Part shown: positions 44,113 through 53,245 of the stretch, in pieces
How positions within the stretch are numbered: the stretch's first letter is position 1
Layout of the letters: every line of letters begins with the position of its first letter
Assembly (NCBI GenBank): GCA_902781315.1
Contig: CACZIT010000018.1
Coordinates: 1-64,000, forward strand
Source of the DNA: an uncultured Prevotellaceae bacterium
GTDB lineage: Bacteria > Bacteroidota > Bacteroidia > Bacteroidales > Bacteroidaceae
Direction of reading: 5' to 3'
Length of the DNA: 64,000 bases
Position numbers and translations under genes: made by a program
Notes under the pieces: model-generated
What the model was told of the DNA's origin: nothing
Seen by the model: only the letters and a program-made list of their open reading frames with translations
The model's database searches: none

Positions 44113-47100
44113 CTATTTTTTCTGATAAATCTTGAAATAATCGAAGGTGGCTGATGCCTCATTGTCGGTGTAGGTGACTTGGAAAAGTCCCACCTTCACT
44201 CGGTCAGGCATCTGCATCTCTACGGGCGAGCCTGTGGTTTCGGTCCACTGCTGCCCGTCGCTGCTGGTACGAATGGTGAACGTGTTGCCGCAGCGTTCTA
44301 TCATCAGCCACGGGTCGTACTGCCAACCGTTGCCGCGCGGGAACTGTGGGCGCCGGCCGTGGTGAGAAACCGTGGTGAGCATGTTGCCGCAGTTGTAGTT
44401 GGGGAAGATGCCCATCTGGACGATCTGCTGGTTCTGCTGATCGGTGTCGTCGAGCACCATCAGTCCGCCCTCGTTGTAGCTGGGTGTGCGCCGGCGGTCG
44501 CGGCCCGTGAGGTCGCTTAGGTGGCAGACGGCCACGAAGTCGCCCGTCACTTCCTCGGACTTCATTGGACCGTTCTCAGCCGTGAAGGCGTTGAAGTTGC
44601 GACCGCTGGAGGTGAGGGTCAGCCCCTCTGCATCTTCCGAGGCAAGGGGAGTTTGAATGGTGAAAGCCTCTGGTGAGGTGCTGACGGTTTTCTTGGCAAT
44701 CTTCCTGACGGTTTTCTCGCCCAGATTGGCAATGGTTTGGATGGTGTATTTGCCGGGCTTGGGCAGCGTGATGAGTGTTTGCCCACTCTGCAGGGAGTAT
44801 TCGTTCAGGCAGACGGCCGTCATCTTGTTGAAGCCAGGCTGAATCGGCTTTCCTTCCTTGTCGACGAGTTTCGCGCTGAGCAGCGTCGGTGTGAGCGCTT
44901 CCACTTCGAGGCGGGCACCCTTCAGTTCCTGCTTGGCAGCCTTTGCCTGTAGCTTCTCGGCAGCAGCAAGGTCGTAGTCGAGGGGCTGGCTGAAGCGCTG
45001 TGCCACCTCTTCGGCCGAAATGGCGCGGTCGAAGACGTTGAGCGCGTGCAGATAGCCGTTGAACGGGTTGTTGCCTTCGAAGGAAGCACCGAGCTGTATG
45101 TAGCGACCGGGCTTCAGCACGAGCATCATGTTCTTTTCCGACACCTGCCGGCCGTTCAGGTAGTGGCGCTCCATGTAGCCGTCGTAGGTGACGACCCAGT
45201 GCTGCCACTCGCCTTCGTGCTCCTTGACGAGCGGCGAACCGCTGTTCTCGAACGACGCGTTGTGCATAACGAGACCGTTCTGCGGGTCAGAGCCGTTGCA
45301 GAGTTCCACGGTCGAGAGGTCGTGGCGGTCGGGAATGAGTTGCACGATGCACTCGTTGCGGTCCACTTCGGGGTTCAGCACCCAAGCCTCCACGGTGTAG
45401 GGCGCGCTGTAGTTCATGCAGGCGGGCAGGCCGCGGTCGCTGCGGAACGACTGCGAGCCCGTGAAGTGGAAAGCTGGGCGTCCGTCGCGCAGTTCGGTCA
45501 TGACACTGGCACCGGTGAAGGTCAGGGCGGGCTGCGACACAGTTGCAACTGACGAGACCAGCTCGCTGACGCGGGTGCCTATGGGGTAGTCCTTGGCATT
45601 GAGGCTGACGATGGGAGCCTCGCTGCCTGTGCAGCCTGAGCCTACTCCCTGCCCCTCCCTGAAGGGAAGGGTGAAGAGCGAGGCGTGGCGCTGCTTCCAA
45701 GCGTTTTGGGTGGGTTGCGACGATGCCGGAACGTCCGAGGAAGGCTCGGCATAGACCTTCACATTCCAGATGCCGCCGAAGTGGCCGTTCATCTCGCGGC
45801 CAGTCACCCAGATGCGCAGGTAGCGGGCCTTGCAGCGCCCTGCGTCGATTATCGGCGAACCGGGCTGCGTGTTCTGGGTGTGGTCGGCGTAGAGCGTCCA
45901 GTGCTCGCCGTCGGCGGAGGTTTCTATCTTGTATTGATAATAGAACGTGGCAAACTCAAACTGCGTCTGTACCTCCTGAAATTCGCGCTCGCTACCGAGG
46001 TCGATTTGCAGGTAGTCCTCGCCGTGGCAGGTGGCGGGCCGCCAGAGCGTGGCGTTGTTGTCGTCGGTGGCATAGGCGGGACGGAAGTCGTCGCTGTAGT
46101 AGCTGCTCGCCGTGGTCTTGGCCTGATAGGCGAGGTTCTCCCTCACGGGCATATTGCGCACCGAGCGCGGCAGCACGCCGTCGTGGGTGGGGACGACCTT
46201 CTCAATCTTACCGTCCGGGGTGAAGTGCAGCTCGTCGATGCAAATCTGGCGGTTGAAGCCATGCGTAGCCTGCGGGATGTTGTGGCGATGGTAGACGATG
46301 TAGTACTCGTCGCCATCCTGCAGGATGCTGTGATGGCCGGGGCCGTGCACGGTCTGGTCGTCGTTGGTCTCGAGGATGCAGCCCTGATACTCGTAGGGAC
46401 CCATCGGGCCCGTGGTGCTCGTGGCATACTGCACGCGGTAGGTGTGGTCGTGGCACGAGCCTGACGAGTAGGTGAAGTAGTAGATGCCATCCTTCTTGAA
46501 CACGAAGGGAGCCTCGAAGAAATCCTTCACCTCGGTATTGGGGATGAGTTTCTTGTCGGCAAACGACTTCATGTCAGGATTGAACTTCGCCACGCCACAG
46601 CCGAAGCCGTCGTAGATGCCCCACGTGCCGAAGTAGATGTATATCTCGCCGTCGTCGTCCTGGAAGGTCTGTCCGTCGAGCGTGATGGCATTATGGACGA
46701 AGCGATCCTCGACGAGCACGGCATCAGGGTCGCCCAGCACGTTCTGCCAGGGGCCGAGCGGCGTGGAACCAACACCCTCGTGCAGCACGCATGGCTCGCA
46801 GTAGAAGTAGCGGTAGAGACCGTCCTTGGTCTGCATCACGTCGGGTGCCCATACCACTTCGGTCGTTGGCCAGTCCATCAGGTGGTTGGTCCAGGAGCGG
46901 AAGTCCTTCGATGTCCAGACTTGGGCAGGGCCGTAGCCGTTGCCCGTGCCGTCGGTGGTGGCGTAGAGATAGTAGGTGTCGCCGAACTTCTTGATGGTGG
47001 GGTCGGCGAAGTAGCCGGGAATGAAGGGGTTGCCGGCGCCAGGGGTATTCCAATGGGCGGGCTGCTGTTGGGGCTGCTGTTGGGGCTGCTGTTGGGGCTG

Positions 47101-47196
47101 CTGTTGGGGCTGCTGTTGGGGCTGCGATGAGATCGCAGCAAACACGACAGGTGATGCCGACAGCAGGGTGAGAAGGGAGAGAAGGGCTTTTTTCAT
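44113..47196 (-). CDS. Multidomain GH43 glycosidase
   Basis: About 1027 residues: a signal peptide (KKALLSLLTLLSASPVVFA), five PQQQ repeats, then a GH43 five-bladed propeller (about 45-355) with the usual acidic residues in YFADPTI, VVWAPDV and DFFEAPFVF. A discoidin/F5-8C-like domain (about 375-490), a LamG-like concanavalin domain (about 565-760), a short Ig-like stretch and a C-terminal DUF1349-like sandwich (about 850-1027) follow. It likely acts on arabinose- or xylose-containing plant glycans outside the cell. The frame is open to 47241, but the signal peptide starts at 47196. A palindromic repeat encodes FTLPFREGQGVGSG near 509-520, in a linker. It follows the M1 peptidase gene by 57 bases. 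Confidence 0.88.
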   Translation of the reverse strand: MKKALLSLLTLLSASPVVFAAISSQPQQQPQQQPQQQPQQQPQQQPAHWNTPGAGNPFIPGYFADPTIKKFGDTYYLYATTDGTGNGYGPAQVWTSKDFRSWTNHLMDWPTTEVVWAPDVMQTKDGLYRYFYCEPCVLHEGVGSTPLGPWQNVLGDPDAVLVEDRFVHNAITLDGQTFQDDDGEIYIYFGTWGIYDGFGCGVAKFNPDMKSFADKKLIPNTEVKDFFEAPFVFKKDGIYYFTYSSGSCHDHTYRVQYATSTTGPMGPYEYQGCILETNDDQTVHGPGHHSILQDGDEYYIVYHRHNIPQATHGFNRQICIDELHFTPDGKIEKVVPTHDGVLPRSVRNMPVRENLAYQAKTTASSYYSDDFRPAYATDDNNATLWRPATCHGEDYLQIDLGSEREFQEVQTQFEFATFYYQYKIETSADGEHWTLYADHTQNTQPGSPIIDAGRCKARYLRIWVTGREMNGHFGGIWNVKVYAEPSSDVPASSQPTQNAWKQRHASLFTLPFREGQGVGSGCTGSEAPIVSLNAKDYPIGTRVSELVSSVATVSQPALTFTGASVMTELRDGRPAFHFTGSQSFRSDRGLPACMNYSAPYTVEAWVLNPEVDRNECIVQLIPDRHDLSTVELCNGSDPQNGLVMHNASFENSGSPLVKEHEGEWQHWVVTYDGYMERHYLNGRQVSEKNMMLVLKPGRYIQLGASFEGNNPFNGYLHALNVFDRAISAEEVAQRFSQPLDYDLAAAEKLQAKAAKQELKGARLEVEALTPTLLSAKLVDKEGKPIQPGFNKMTAVCLNEYSLQSGQTLITLPKPGKYTIQTIANLGEKTVRKIAKKTVSTSPEAFTIQTPLASEDAEGLTLTSSGRNFNAFTAENGPMKSEEVTGDFVAVCHLSDLTGRDRRRTPSYNEGGLMVLDDTDQQNQQIVQMGIFPNYNCGNMLTTVSHHGRRPQFPRGNGWQYDPWLMIERCGNTFTIRTSSDGQQWTETTGSPVEMQMPDRVKVGLFQVTYTDNEASATFDYFKIYQKK
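45638..45671. repeat. Palindromic element in the GH43 linker
   Basis: GAGCCTACTCCCTGCCCCTC with CCCTCCCTGAAGGGAAGGG, in frame, encoding LPFREGQGVGS between the discoidin-like and LamG-like domains. Confidence 0.7.
47058..47127. repeat. 12-bp tandem repeat encoding (PQQQ)n
   Basis: GGGGCTGCTGTT is repeated without change about five times. It encodes a PQQQ linker between the signal peptide and the GH43 domain. Uniform 12-base units can expand and contract by slippage without breaking the frame. Confidence 0.9.
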
Positions 47197-47253
47197 ATTG
47201 AGCGGGGCTGTTGCTGCTTTAGTTTTTTGATAATATAGCACTTTGTTGCCTTG

Positions 47254-49755
47254 TTATTTTGTCAAAAAGTACGCCGTTTCCTTCAGTTTGTTCATCAGAG
47301 CAGGCGAGAGCGTGGGGTGGGCGGCTATCCACGAGCGCACGGTCGCTTTGGCCTCGTCGCTGTGATGACCGCTCAGCAGAGCGTCCAGCCAGTCGCTGGG
47401 GAAGAAGATGTCGCCCGTGCGCTGTACGTCTTCCAGCGCGTCGAGTCCCGGTGTCAGGTAGCGGTTGCTCAGCGGCTCGCGCGACGGGTCGTTCAGCAGC
47501 GCCAGCAGCGATGCTGCCCAGGGCTCCACGCGGCGGTTCTCAGCCTTCAGCAGTTCGTTGAACAGTTCCTGTTGCACCTGCTGGTCGGGGTTGCAGGCCC
47601 GCGAGATAAAGTCGAACTCCCTTTGTTCGTCGGCATTGGTCAGTCGACTGCTCTGCGTGTTCAGGATTTGTTTCCACTGATCTGGGCGCATGATGGCGAG
47701 ATGATAGGCCATGCGCGTGTAGTCGCGCTCTTCCAGCAGGCTGCTGCCTTTTTCTTTCCAAAGCGTGTATATCTGGTCGAGAATACTCTTCGACGTGGCC
47801 GTGGTCGACAGCATGCGCAGCAGTTGCTGGCGCACGCTGGTCAGCATGTGTTGCTGGGCGTGGTTGAAGAGCGTATATTCGGCGAAGCTGCGCTCTTCGG
47901 CTGGCACTTCGGTGATGACGCGTCGGATATAGTTGCACACGGTTGTTGCCACCAGCGGGTTCTCCTCCTGCGCCAGATAGGTGATGAGCGTGCCCAGCAG
48001 CCAAGAGGCGGTGGTGTTGCCCATCAGGTAGTTTTCGTAGAGCGTCATCAGGGCAGCCTGCCTGTACAGTGCGTTCTGCTCGGTCTGGCAGGTGAAGCCC
48101 AGGAAGAGCAGCGTGTTGTCGTCGCAGGTGAAGCGCCCATAGCCCATTCCGTCGAGATTCGGGATGACCAGCGGCTGGCGTCGCGAGTCGCTGGCGGCCG
48201 ACACGGCAGGCACTACTACCTGCTTCTCGGCGGCAAACACGCTCACCTCGTCGGTGCGGAATCCCTGTGGCTGTCGGGCGTCGGTGGTGACCACACCGAG
48301 CGAGAAGTCCTGTTTCCACACCAGTTGGCGGTGGAAGGGATCCTGCTGCGTCACGATGATGCTGCCGTCCTGCTGTCGTTCGCAGTTGATGGTGGGCAGT
48401 CCTTTCTGCTTCACCCACACGTCGCTGAACGACTGTGCGTTATGCTCCGGCCTCACCTGGTCCAGCTCACCCACGAGGTCGTCCCACGTGGCGTTGCCGT
48501 AGGCATATTTCCGCAGATAGCTCTGCAGTCCCTGCCGCAGCGCCTCTTCGCCCTTCAGCAGTTCCAGCTGCCGCATCATGATGGGGGCCTTGTGGTAGAT
48601 GATGTTGCCATAGAGCAGGCTGGCCTGGTTCAGGTTCTCCAGCGGCTGCTGAATGGGGTGGGTGCCCTCGGTACGGTCGGTGGCCAGTGCGGCAGCATAG
48701 TGGGCACGCAGGAAGGCCAGATCGTGGTTCACGTCGGGGAATTGCTCGCGCGATATTTTGTCGGCCATGAAGTTGGCAAACACCTCTTTCGTCCATACGT
48801 CGTCGAACCAGCGCATCGTCACCAGGTCGCCAAACCACATATGGGCTGTCTCGTGGGCGATGAGGTTCAGCCGGTTCAGTTCCTCGTCGGGCGTGGGCTG
48901 CTGGCCCAGGAAGATGCGGCGGTCAGTAAACTGTATGCAGCCCGGATGCTCCATGCCACCGAACTGATAGCCCGGCAGCACCACGAAGCCGTACTGTTCA
49001 AACGGATAGCGTATGTTCGTGTACTGCTCCATCCATCGCAGCGACAGTGCCACCTGGTCGAATACCACGGGCAGCTGCGCCACCTTCTTCGGGTCGGTTT
49101 CGCGGTAGAGGGCCGTCAGTTCGCGACCGTCGCGCATGGCCTTCTGCACCTGAAATCGTCCGGCCGTGAAGGAGAATAGATAGGTAGGGATGGGCTTCTG
49201 CGTCTGGTTCCAGATGCTGGTCCAACCCTCGGGCAGATGCAGCTTCAGCAGGAACTGCGCTTTCAGGTCGGGTTGGTCGAAGCAGGGGAACACCGAGCGT
49301 GCGTGGTCGGGCACAAACAGCGTGTACAGGTAGTCGTCGCTGCGATTCAAAGCCTTGTCGCCACTGCGTCCTATCACCTCGACGATGTTCTCGCCCTCGC
49401 GTAGATAGCGCTTCGGAATGACGATGTGCTCGTCGCGCAGGACCGTTTTCACACCCTTGCCGTTCACGCCGATCACCTTTTCCAACTGCTCGGCCGAGCC
49501 TTGGAAATCCAGTTGCAGGTCCTCGTCGCCCGTCCACGTGAAGCGCATGATCTCAGAGAACGTCACCGCCATTTCTTTCCTTTCGGGGATGGTGAACGTC
49601 AGTTGATAGTGGATGTCGCTGATGTGGGCAGCGCGGTAGTCGGCCAGTGCTTTCGACACACCAGCCTCGGTCGTCACGGCCTGTGCGCACAGGCTGCTCA
49701 GCAGCAGCCACGTCGTCAGCCCCAACGACACGAAGAATCGTATTTTCAGTTTCAT
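47254..49755 (-). CDS. M1-family zinc aminopeptidase
   Basis: An 833-residue exported peptidase (signal peptide to ...LLSSLCAQA). The exopeptidase motif reads GGMEHPG, and the zinc site is HETAHMWFGDLVTMRWFDDVWTKE near 297-320, with both His, the catalytic Glu and the distal Glu ligand. The N-terminal beta-saddle and C-terminal helical domain are also present. It would trim N-terminal residues from peptides in the periplasm, complementing the C10 and tricorn-like proteases in this window. A weak promoter TAACTTCG fits at 49760-49767 on the minus strand. Confidence 0.93.
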   Translation of the reverse strand: MKLKIRFFVSLGLTTWLLLSSLCAQAVTTEAGVSKALADYRAAHISDIHYQLTFTIPERKEMAVTFSEIMRFTWTGDEDLQLDFQGSAEQLEKVIGVNGKGVKTVLRDEHIVIPKRYLREGENIVEVIGRSGDKALNRSDDYLYTLFVPDHARSVFPCFDQPDLKAQFLLKLHLPEGWTSIWNQTQKPIPTYLFSFTAGRFQVQKAMRDGRELTALYRETDPKKVAQLPVVFDQVALSLRWMEQYTNIRYPFEQYGFVVLPGYQFGGMEHPGCIQFTDRRIFLGQQPTPDEELNRLNLIAHETAHMWFGDLVTMRWFDDVWTKEVFANFMADKISREQFPDVNHDLAFLRAHYAAALATDRTEGTHPIQQPLENLNQASLLYGNIIYHKAPIMMRQLELLKGEEALRQGLQSYLRKYAYGNATWDDLVGELDQVRPEHNAQSFSDVWVKQKGLPTINCERQQDGSIIVTQQDPFHRQLVWKQDFSLGVVTTDARQPQGFRTDEVSVFAAEKQVVVPAVSAASDSRRQPLVIPNLDGMGYGRFTCDDNTLLFLGFTCQTEQNALYRQAALMTLYENYLMGNTTASWLLGTLITYLAQEENPLVATTVCNYIRRVITEVPAEERSFAEYTLFNHAQQHMLTSVRQQLLRMLSTTATSKSILDQIYTLWKEKGSSLLEERDYTRMAYHLAIMRPDQWKQILNTQSSRLTNADEQREFDFISRACNPDQQVQQELFNELLKAENRRVEPWAASLLALLNDPSREPLSNRYLTPGLDALEDVQRTGDIFFPSDWLDALLSGHHSDEAKATVRSWIAAHPTLSPALMNKLKETAYFLTK

Positions 49756-49812
49756 GCTGCGAAGTTACAAAAAAAAGTTGGTATCACACCTTAATATTAA
49801 TAACTTTTTTCG

Positions 49813-49820
49813 TAATTTTG
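49813..49820 (+). promoter_or_regulatory. -7 promoter box for the GH43-like gene
   Basis: TAATTTTG, 27 bases before the start codon, divergent from the M1 gene. Confidence 0.65.
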
Positions 49821-49847
49821 TGCGCAAGAAACCATTAAGCAAGCAAC

Positions 49848-50885
49848 ATGAAACAAACATTCTTGACTATCATCGCATTGCTCTGCCTCGCTGCCACCAG
49901 TCAGGCAGAGCCGTCCGGCACGCAGAAGCGCAAGCAGGGACAGTGGACTGAGATTCGCAACGGCGACGTGTGGACCGACACCGACGGCAACCTCGTGCAG
50001 GCCCATGCGCCTGGCTTCCTCAAACTGGGCAAGACGTGGTACATGGTGGGCGAGGACCGTGCCCACTCCTGGAATCCCGACGTCAACCTCTATGCCTCGG
50101 AAGACCTCCAGCACTGGCGGTTCGTGAAGAAAATCATCCAGAACTTCGTCACTTCGCCCGACCTGGGACGCCGCCGCATGATAGAGCGCGCCAAACTGCT
50201 TTACAACGAGAAGACGCAGAAGTACGTCGTCTGGTGCCACTGGGAGTCGCGCAACTACGCTGCCTCTGAAGCCGCCTGCTTCCAGAGCGACTCCATCGAC
50301 GGCAACTACCAGCTCGTCTGGTCGGGCAGGCCGATGGGCATCAAGAGCCGCGACTGCAATGTGTTTGTCGATGACGACGGCACGGCCTACTTCATCTCCA
50401 CTACCGAGGAGAACACCAACCTCGGCCTCTTCCGGCTTTCCGACGACTACCTGACACCCGTCAGCCACACGCCGCTCTTCGAGGGTGAGCGCCGCGAGGC
50501 ACCGGCCATCGTACGCGTGCCGGCTGCCGTGAAGGGCGAGCGCGGCCTCTATTTCATGTTCAACTCGGCCTGCTCGGGCTGGGCACCCAACCAGTGCAAG
50601 ATGTCCTACACCCACGACCTCACCACGGGTTGGCAGCCCCTGCGCAACATCGGCGACTCCGTGGCCTACCGCACGCAGGCCGCCGCCGTGCTCGTCATAC
50701 GCGGCACCCGCCAGACCACCTATCTCTACGTGGGCGACCGCTGGATGGATCCCGACCTGCCCCACTCGAAGACCATCATCTTCCCCATCACCTTCCAGGG
50801 CACCGAATGCCAGTTCCACTACTGCGAACGCTTCCTCATCAATTTCGAGACAGGCGAGTGGAAGGAAGTGAAAAGTGAAGAGTGA
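49848..50885 (+). CDS. GH43-like five-bladed propeller glycosidase
   Basis: A 345-residue exported protein (signal MKQTFLTIIALLCLAATSQA). The sequence fits a single-domain GH43-type propeller: WTDTDGNLVQAHAPGFLKLGKTWYMVGED, VNLYASEDLQHWRFV, AKLLYNEKTQKYVVWCH, RDCNVFVDDDGTAYFIST and REAPAIVRV supply candidate acidic residues, blade by blade. It has no accessory domain. Likely target is a plant or host galactan/arabinan side chain, but the subfamily cannot be fixed by eye. It stands alone, with its own promoter. Confidence 0.78.
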   Translation: MKQTFLTIIALLCLAATSQAEPSGTQKRKQGQWTEIRNGDVWTDTDGNLVQAHAPGFLKLGKTWYMVGEDRAHSWNPDVNLYASEDLQHWRFVKKIIQNFVTSPDLGRRRMIERAKLLYNEKTQKYVVWCHWESRNYAASEAACFQSDSIDGNYQLVWSGRPMGIKSRDCNVFVDDDGTAYFISTTEENTNLGLFRLSDDYLTPVSHTPLFEGERREAPAIVRVPAAVKGERGLYFMFNSACSGWAPNQCKMSYTHDLTTGWQPLRNIGDSVAYRTQAAAVLVIRGTRQTTYLYVGDRWMDPDLPHSKTIIFPITFQGTECQFHYCERFLINFETGEWKEVKSEE

Positions 50886-50995
50886 AAGGTTGAAAAGTGT
50901 TGAAACACAGGGTGGAACATCGCCGCGTACGTTAAAAATAGATAATTCGCGGCAACTTTCTGCCTCCTGAGTCGTCATATTAGCAACAAAAGGCT

Positions 50996-51003
50996 TATTT
51001 TTG
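50996..51003 (+). promoter_or_regulatory. -7 promoter box for the OmpA-like gene
   Basis: TATTTTTG matches TAnnTTTG. The start codon follows about 110 bases later. The rest of the gap 50886-51113 holds an inverted GCCGCG / CGCGGC pair and no gene. Confidence 0.55.
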
Positions 51004-51113
51004 CCCCGTGATTGCCCCGTTAGGGGCCAGCAAAGGCCGGTATGGCTAGTATCTCTGGTACTTCTGGTCCGACTGGCAAGCCTAAGGAAAATAACTTAAA
51101 AAAAGAAGAGAAT

Positions 51114-51968
51114 ATGAAACAAACGACCATCATCATTGCCGCCGCAGCAGCATGCCTGCTCGCGACGAGCTGCGCCAGCAAGAAAGACCTGGTGAACTGT
51201 CAGAACGAAAACCGCGAACTCCAGTCGAGCTATCAGACCGCCAAGGAGCAACTGGCTGGTGCCAATGCCCGCGTCACCTCGCTCGAGGAGGCCCTCGCTG
51301 CACAGAAGCAGGCTCTCGCCGATCAGAAAGCAGCCTACGCACGCCTGCAGAAGACCCTCGACCAGAGTGTGGCCAACGCCTCGCAGAACAACATCTCCAT
51401 CGACAAGCTGGTCGACCAGATCAACGAGTCGAACCAGTACATCCGTCACCTCGTGGACGTGAAGTCGAAGAGCGACTCGCTGAACATGGTGCTCACCAAC
51501 AACCTCACCCGCTCGCTCTCGAAGGAAGAGCTGAAGGAGGTCGACGTGCAGGTGCTGAAGGGTGTCGTCTACATCTCGCTGGCCGACAACATGCTCTACA
51601 AGAGCGGCTCCTACGAAATCAACAGCCGCGCCGAGGAGACACTGTCGAAGATTGCCAAGATTATCATGGACTACAAGGACTACGACGTGCTCATCGAGGG
51701 TAACACCGACAACGTGCCCATCACCCGCGAGAACATCCGCAACAACTGGGACCTCTCCTGCCTGCGTGCCTCGAGCGTCGTGCAGTACCTGCAGACCCAC
51801 TACGGCGTCGACCCGAAGCGTCTGACCGCCGGTGGCCGTGGCGAGTACAACCCCATTGCTACCAACGACACCGAGCTGGGCAAGCAGCGCAACCGTCGCA
51901 CTCAGATTATCATCACGCCGAAACTCGATGAATTCATGGACCTCATCGACAAGGCTCCCGAAGAGTAA
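51114..51968 (+). CDS. OmpA-family lipoprotein with coiled coil
   Basis: A 284-residue lipoprotein (lipobox LLATSC). A coiled coil (about 25-130) is followed by an OmpA-like peptidoglycan-binding domain (about 160-270; IEGNTDNVPIT...NWDLSCLRASSVVQYL, GGRGEYNPIATNDTELGKQRNRRTQIII). It should tether the outer membrane to peptidoglycan. The frame is open from 51042, but the signal peptide begins at ATG 51114 after AAGAAGAG. The small beta-barrel gene follows after 42 bases, probably in the same transcript. Confidence 0.9.
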   Translation: MKQTTIIIAAAAACLLATSCASKKDLVNCQNENRELQSSYQTAKEQLAGANARVTSLEEALAAQKQALADQKAAYARLQKTLDQSVANASQNNISIDKLVDQINESNQYIRHLVDVKSKSDSLNMVLTNNLTRSLSKEELKEVDVQVLKGVVYISLADNMLYKSGSYEINSRAEETLSKIAKIIMDYKDYDVLIEGNTDNVPITRENIRNNWDLSCLRASSVVQYLQTHYGVDPKRLTAGGRGEYNPIATNDTELGKQRNRRTQIIITPKLDEFMDLIDKAPEE

Positions 51969-52010
51969 CAGCTTTTTAATATACTTCATTAACACAAAAA
52001 TCAAAACAGT

Positions 52011-52625
52011 ATGAAAAAGTTATTTCTAATGGCATCGCTTATGATGCTTTCGCTGGGCGCATTTGCACAGTTTGCACCCGGTACACTTTCCATTCAGCCG
52101 AAGGTGGGTCTGAACGTTGCCAACCTGAGTGATTTGGACAACACCGATCCTCGTCTTGGAGTGGTTGTCGGAGCCGAACTTGAATACCAATTGACCGACC
52201 TGTTGAGCCTCTCGGCTGGAGCACTCTACTCCATGCAGGGATGCAAGTCCGACAATGGCATCAGCCTCTTCGGCGTCGACGTGAATACCAAGACCACCAC
52301 GAAGACCGACTATCTGAACATTCCCCTCATGCTCAACGTCTACGTCACGAAGGGACTGGCCGTGAAACTGGGCCTGCAGCCTGGCATGAACCTTTCGGCC
52401 AAGAGCAAGTTCTCCGGCTCAGTGGCTGGCTACGGCGGTGAATCGGAAGGCGACATCGACAGCGTGCAGTCGTTCGACCTCTCGCTCCCCATCGGCCTGT
52501 CCTACGAAATCAGCAACTTCGTGATCGATGGCCGCTACAACTTCGGCCTGACGAAGGTGTTCGAGAACGCTGCCCCGAAGCACAGCGTGTTCCAGTTCAC
52601 CCTCGGCTACAAGTTCGCCATGTAA
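52011..52625 (+). CDS. Small outer-membrane beta-barrel protein (PorT-like)
   Basis: A 204-residue exported protein (signal MKKLFLMASLMMLSLGAFAQ). Alternating amphipathic strands (LSIQPKVGLNVANLS, LGVVVGAELEYQLTDLLSLSAGALYSMQG, VFQFTLGYKFAM) and the terminal aromatic-rich strand are typical of the eight-strand barrels common in Bacteroidota. Function unknown. It is cotranscribed with the OmpA-like lipoprotein and ends at a strong terminator. Confidence 0.85.
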   Translation: MKKLFLMASLMMLSLGAFAQFAPGTLSIQPKVGLNVANLSDLDNTDPRLGVVVGAELEYQLTDLLSLSAGALYSMQGCKSDNGISLFGVDVNTKTTTKTDYLNIPLMLNVYVTKGLAVKLGLQPGMNLSAKSKFSGSVAGYGGESEGDIDSVQSFDLSLPIGLSYEISNFVIDGRYNFGLTKVFENAAPKHSVFQFTLGYKFAM

Positions 52626-52653
52626 GCCCCCGCGCAGAGTCGCAGCAACCCAT

Positions 52654-52697
52654 AAAGGTTCGCCCGGACGCAGAGAAGTCCAGGCGAACCTTTTTTT
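52654..52697 (+). terminator. Rho-independent terminator
   Basis: AAAGGTTCGCCCGGAC (52654-52669) pairs with its complement (52678-52693, one mismatch) around an 8-base loop and is followed by a T run. Confidence 0.92.
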
Positions 52698-52709
52698 ATG
52701 TAAAAATAA

Positions 52710-53085
52710 TTGGTCGAAAATACCCAGCTAATTTTTAAAAATTCCCGACCGCAAAATATTTTTTCGCAAATACGCCCGTATTTTGGCAAAGTCTCTAACA
52801 ACCTATCAATCAGTAACTTAGCTTCTCGAGACCCCCAACCCCCTAAGTTAGGGGGCTTAAAACGATAGGTTTAGACCACGTAAACCATAGGTTTAGTCGA
52901 TCTATCTCATTGAGTTGCATGCTCCATCTCATAGAGTTGTATCATCCAAACCATAGGTATTAAGCCCCCTAACATAGGGGGTTGGGGGTCTCGAGCGTTG
53001 TTTTGCGTACCCGAAAGCTCCTTTCCCCATTGTTTCACGCTCTGGTTTGATGTTTCACGCGGATGTCGTTTTGTCGGAAAAATTC
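52710..53085 (+). repeat. 333/376-bp dispersed intergenic repeat, copy C
   Basis: The core 52753-53085 (333 bp) aligns without net length change to 9980-10312; the upstream TTGGTCGAAAA is again exactly 43 bases before the core. Both C-rich inverted arms, the ATCTCATAGAGTTG direct repeats and the two GTTTCACGC boxes are kept. It lies between a terminator and the promoter of the S41 protease gene. Confidence 0.85.
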
Positions 53086-53184
53086 ATAAATAGAGCATGA
53101 CGAAGGGGAACGCATTGCCTTCGCTCCGCTGTTGCTGGTGTCGTTTGGCAGCGTGGCATCTACACAGATGTTTTTCGCGATTTT

Positions 53185-53216
53185 CTTGCATTCGCCGTCA
53201 AAATGTTGTAACTTTG
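53185..53216 (+). promoter_or_regulatory. Promoter for the tricorn-like protease gene
   Basis: TAACTTTG (53209-53216) with CTTG 20 bases upstream at 53185-53188. Confidence 0.7.
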
Positions 53217-53245
53217 CACCAAACAACACCTTAAGACGAATCAGT

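Noticed and set aside
52607..52801. Small minus-strand frame with LPKYGRICEKIF in repeat copy C (also readable in copy A)
   Set aside because: The shared residues come from the shared DNA repeat; frames differ in length and end, and no copy has a complete common protein.
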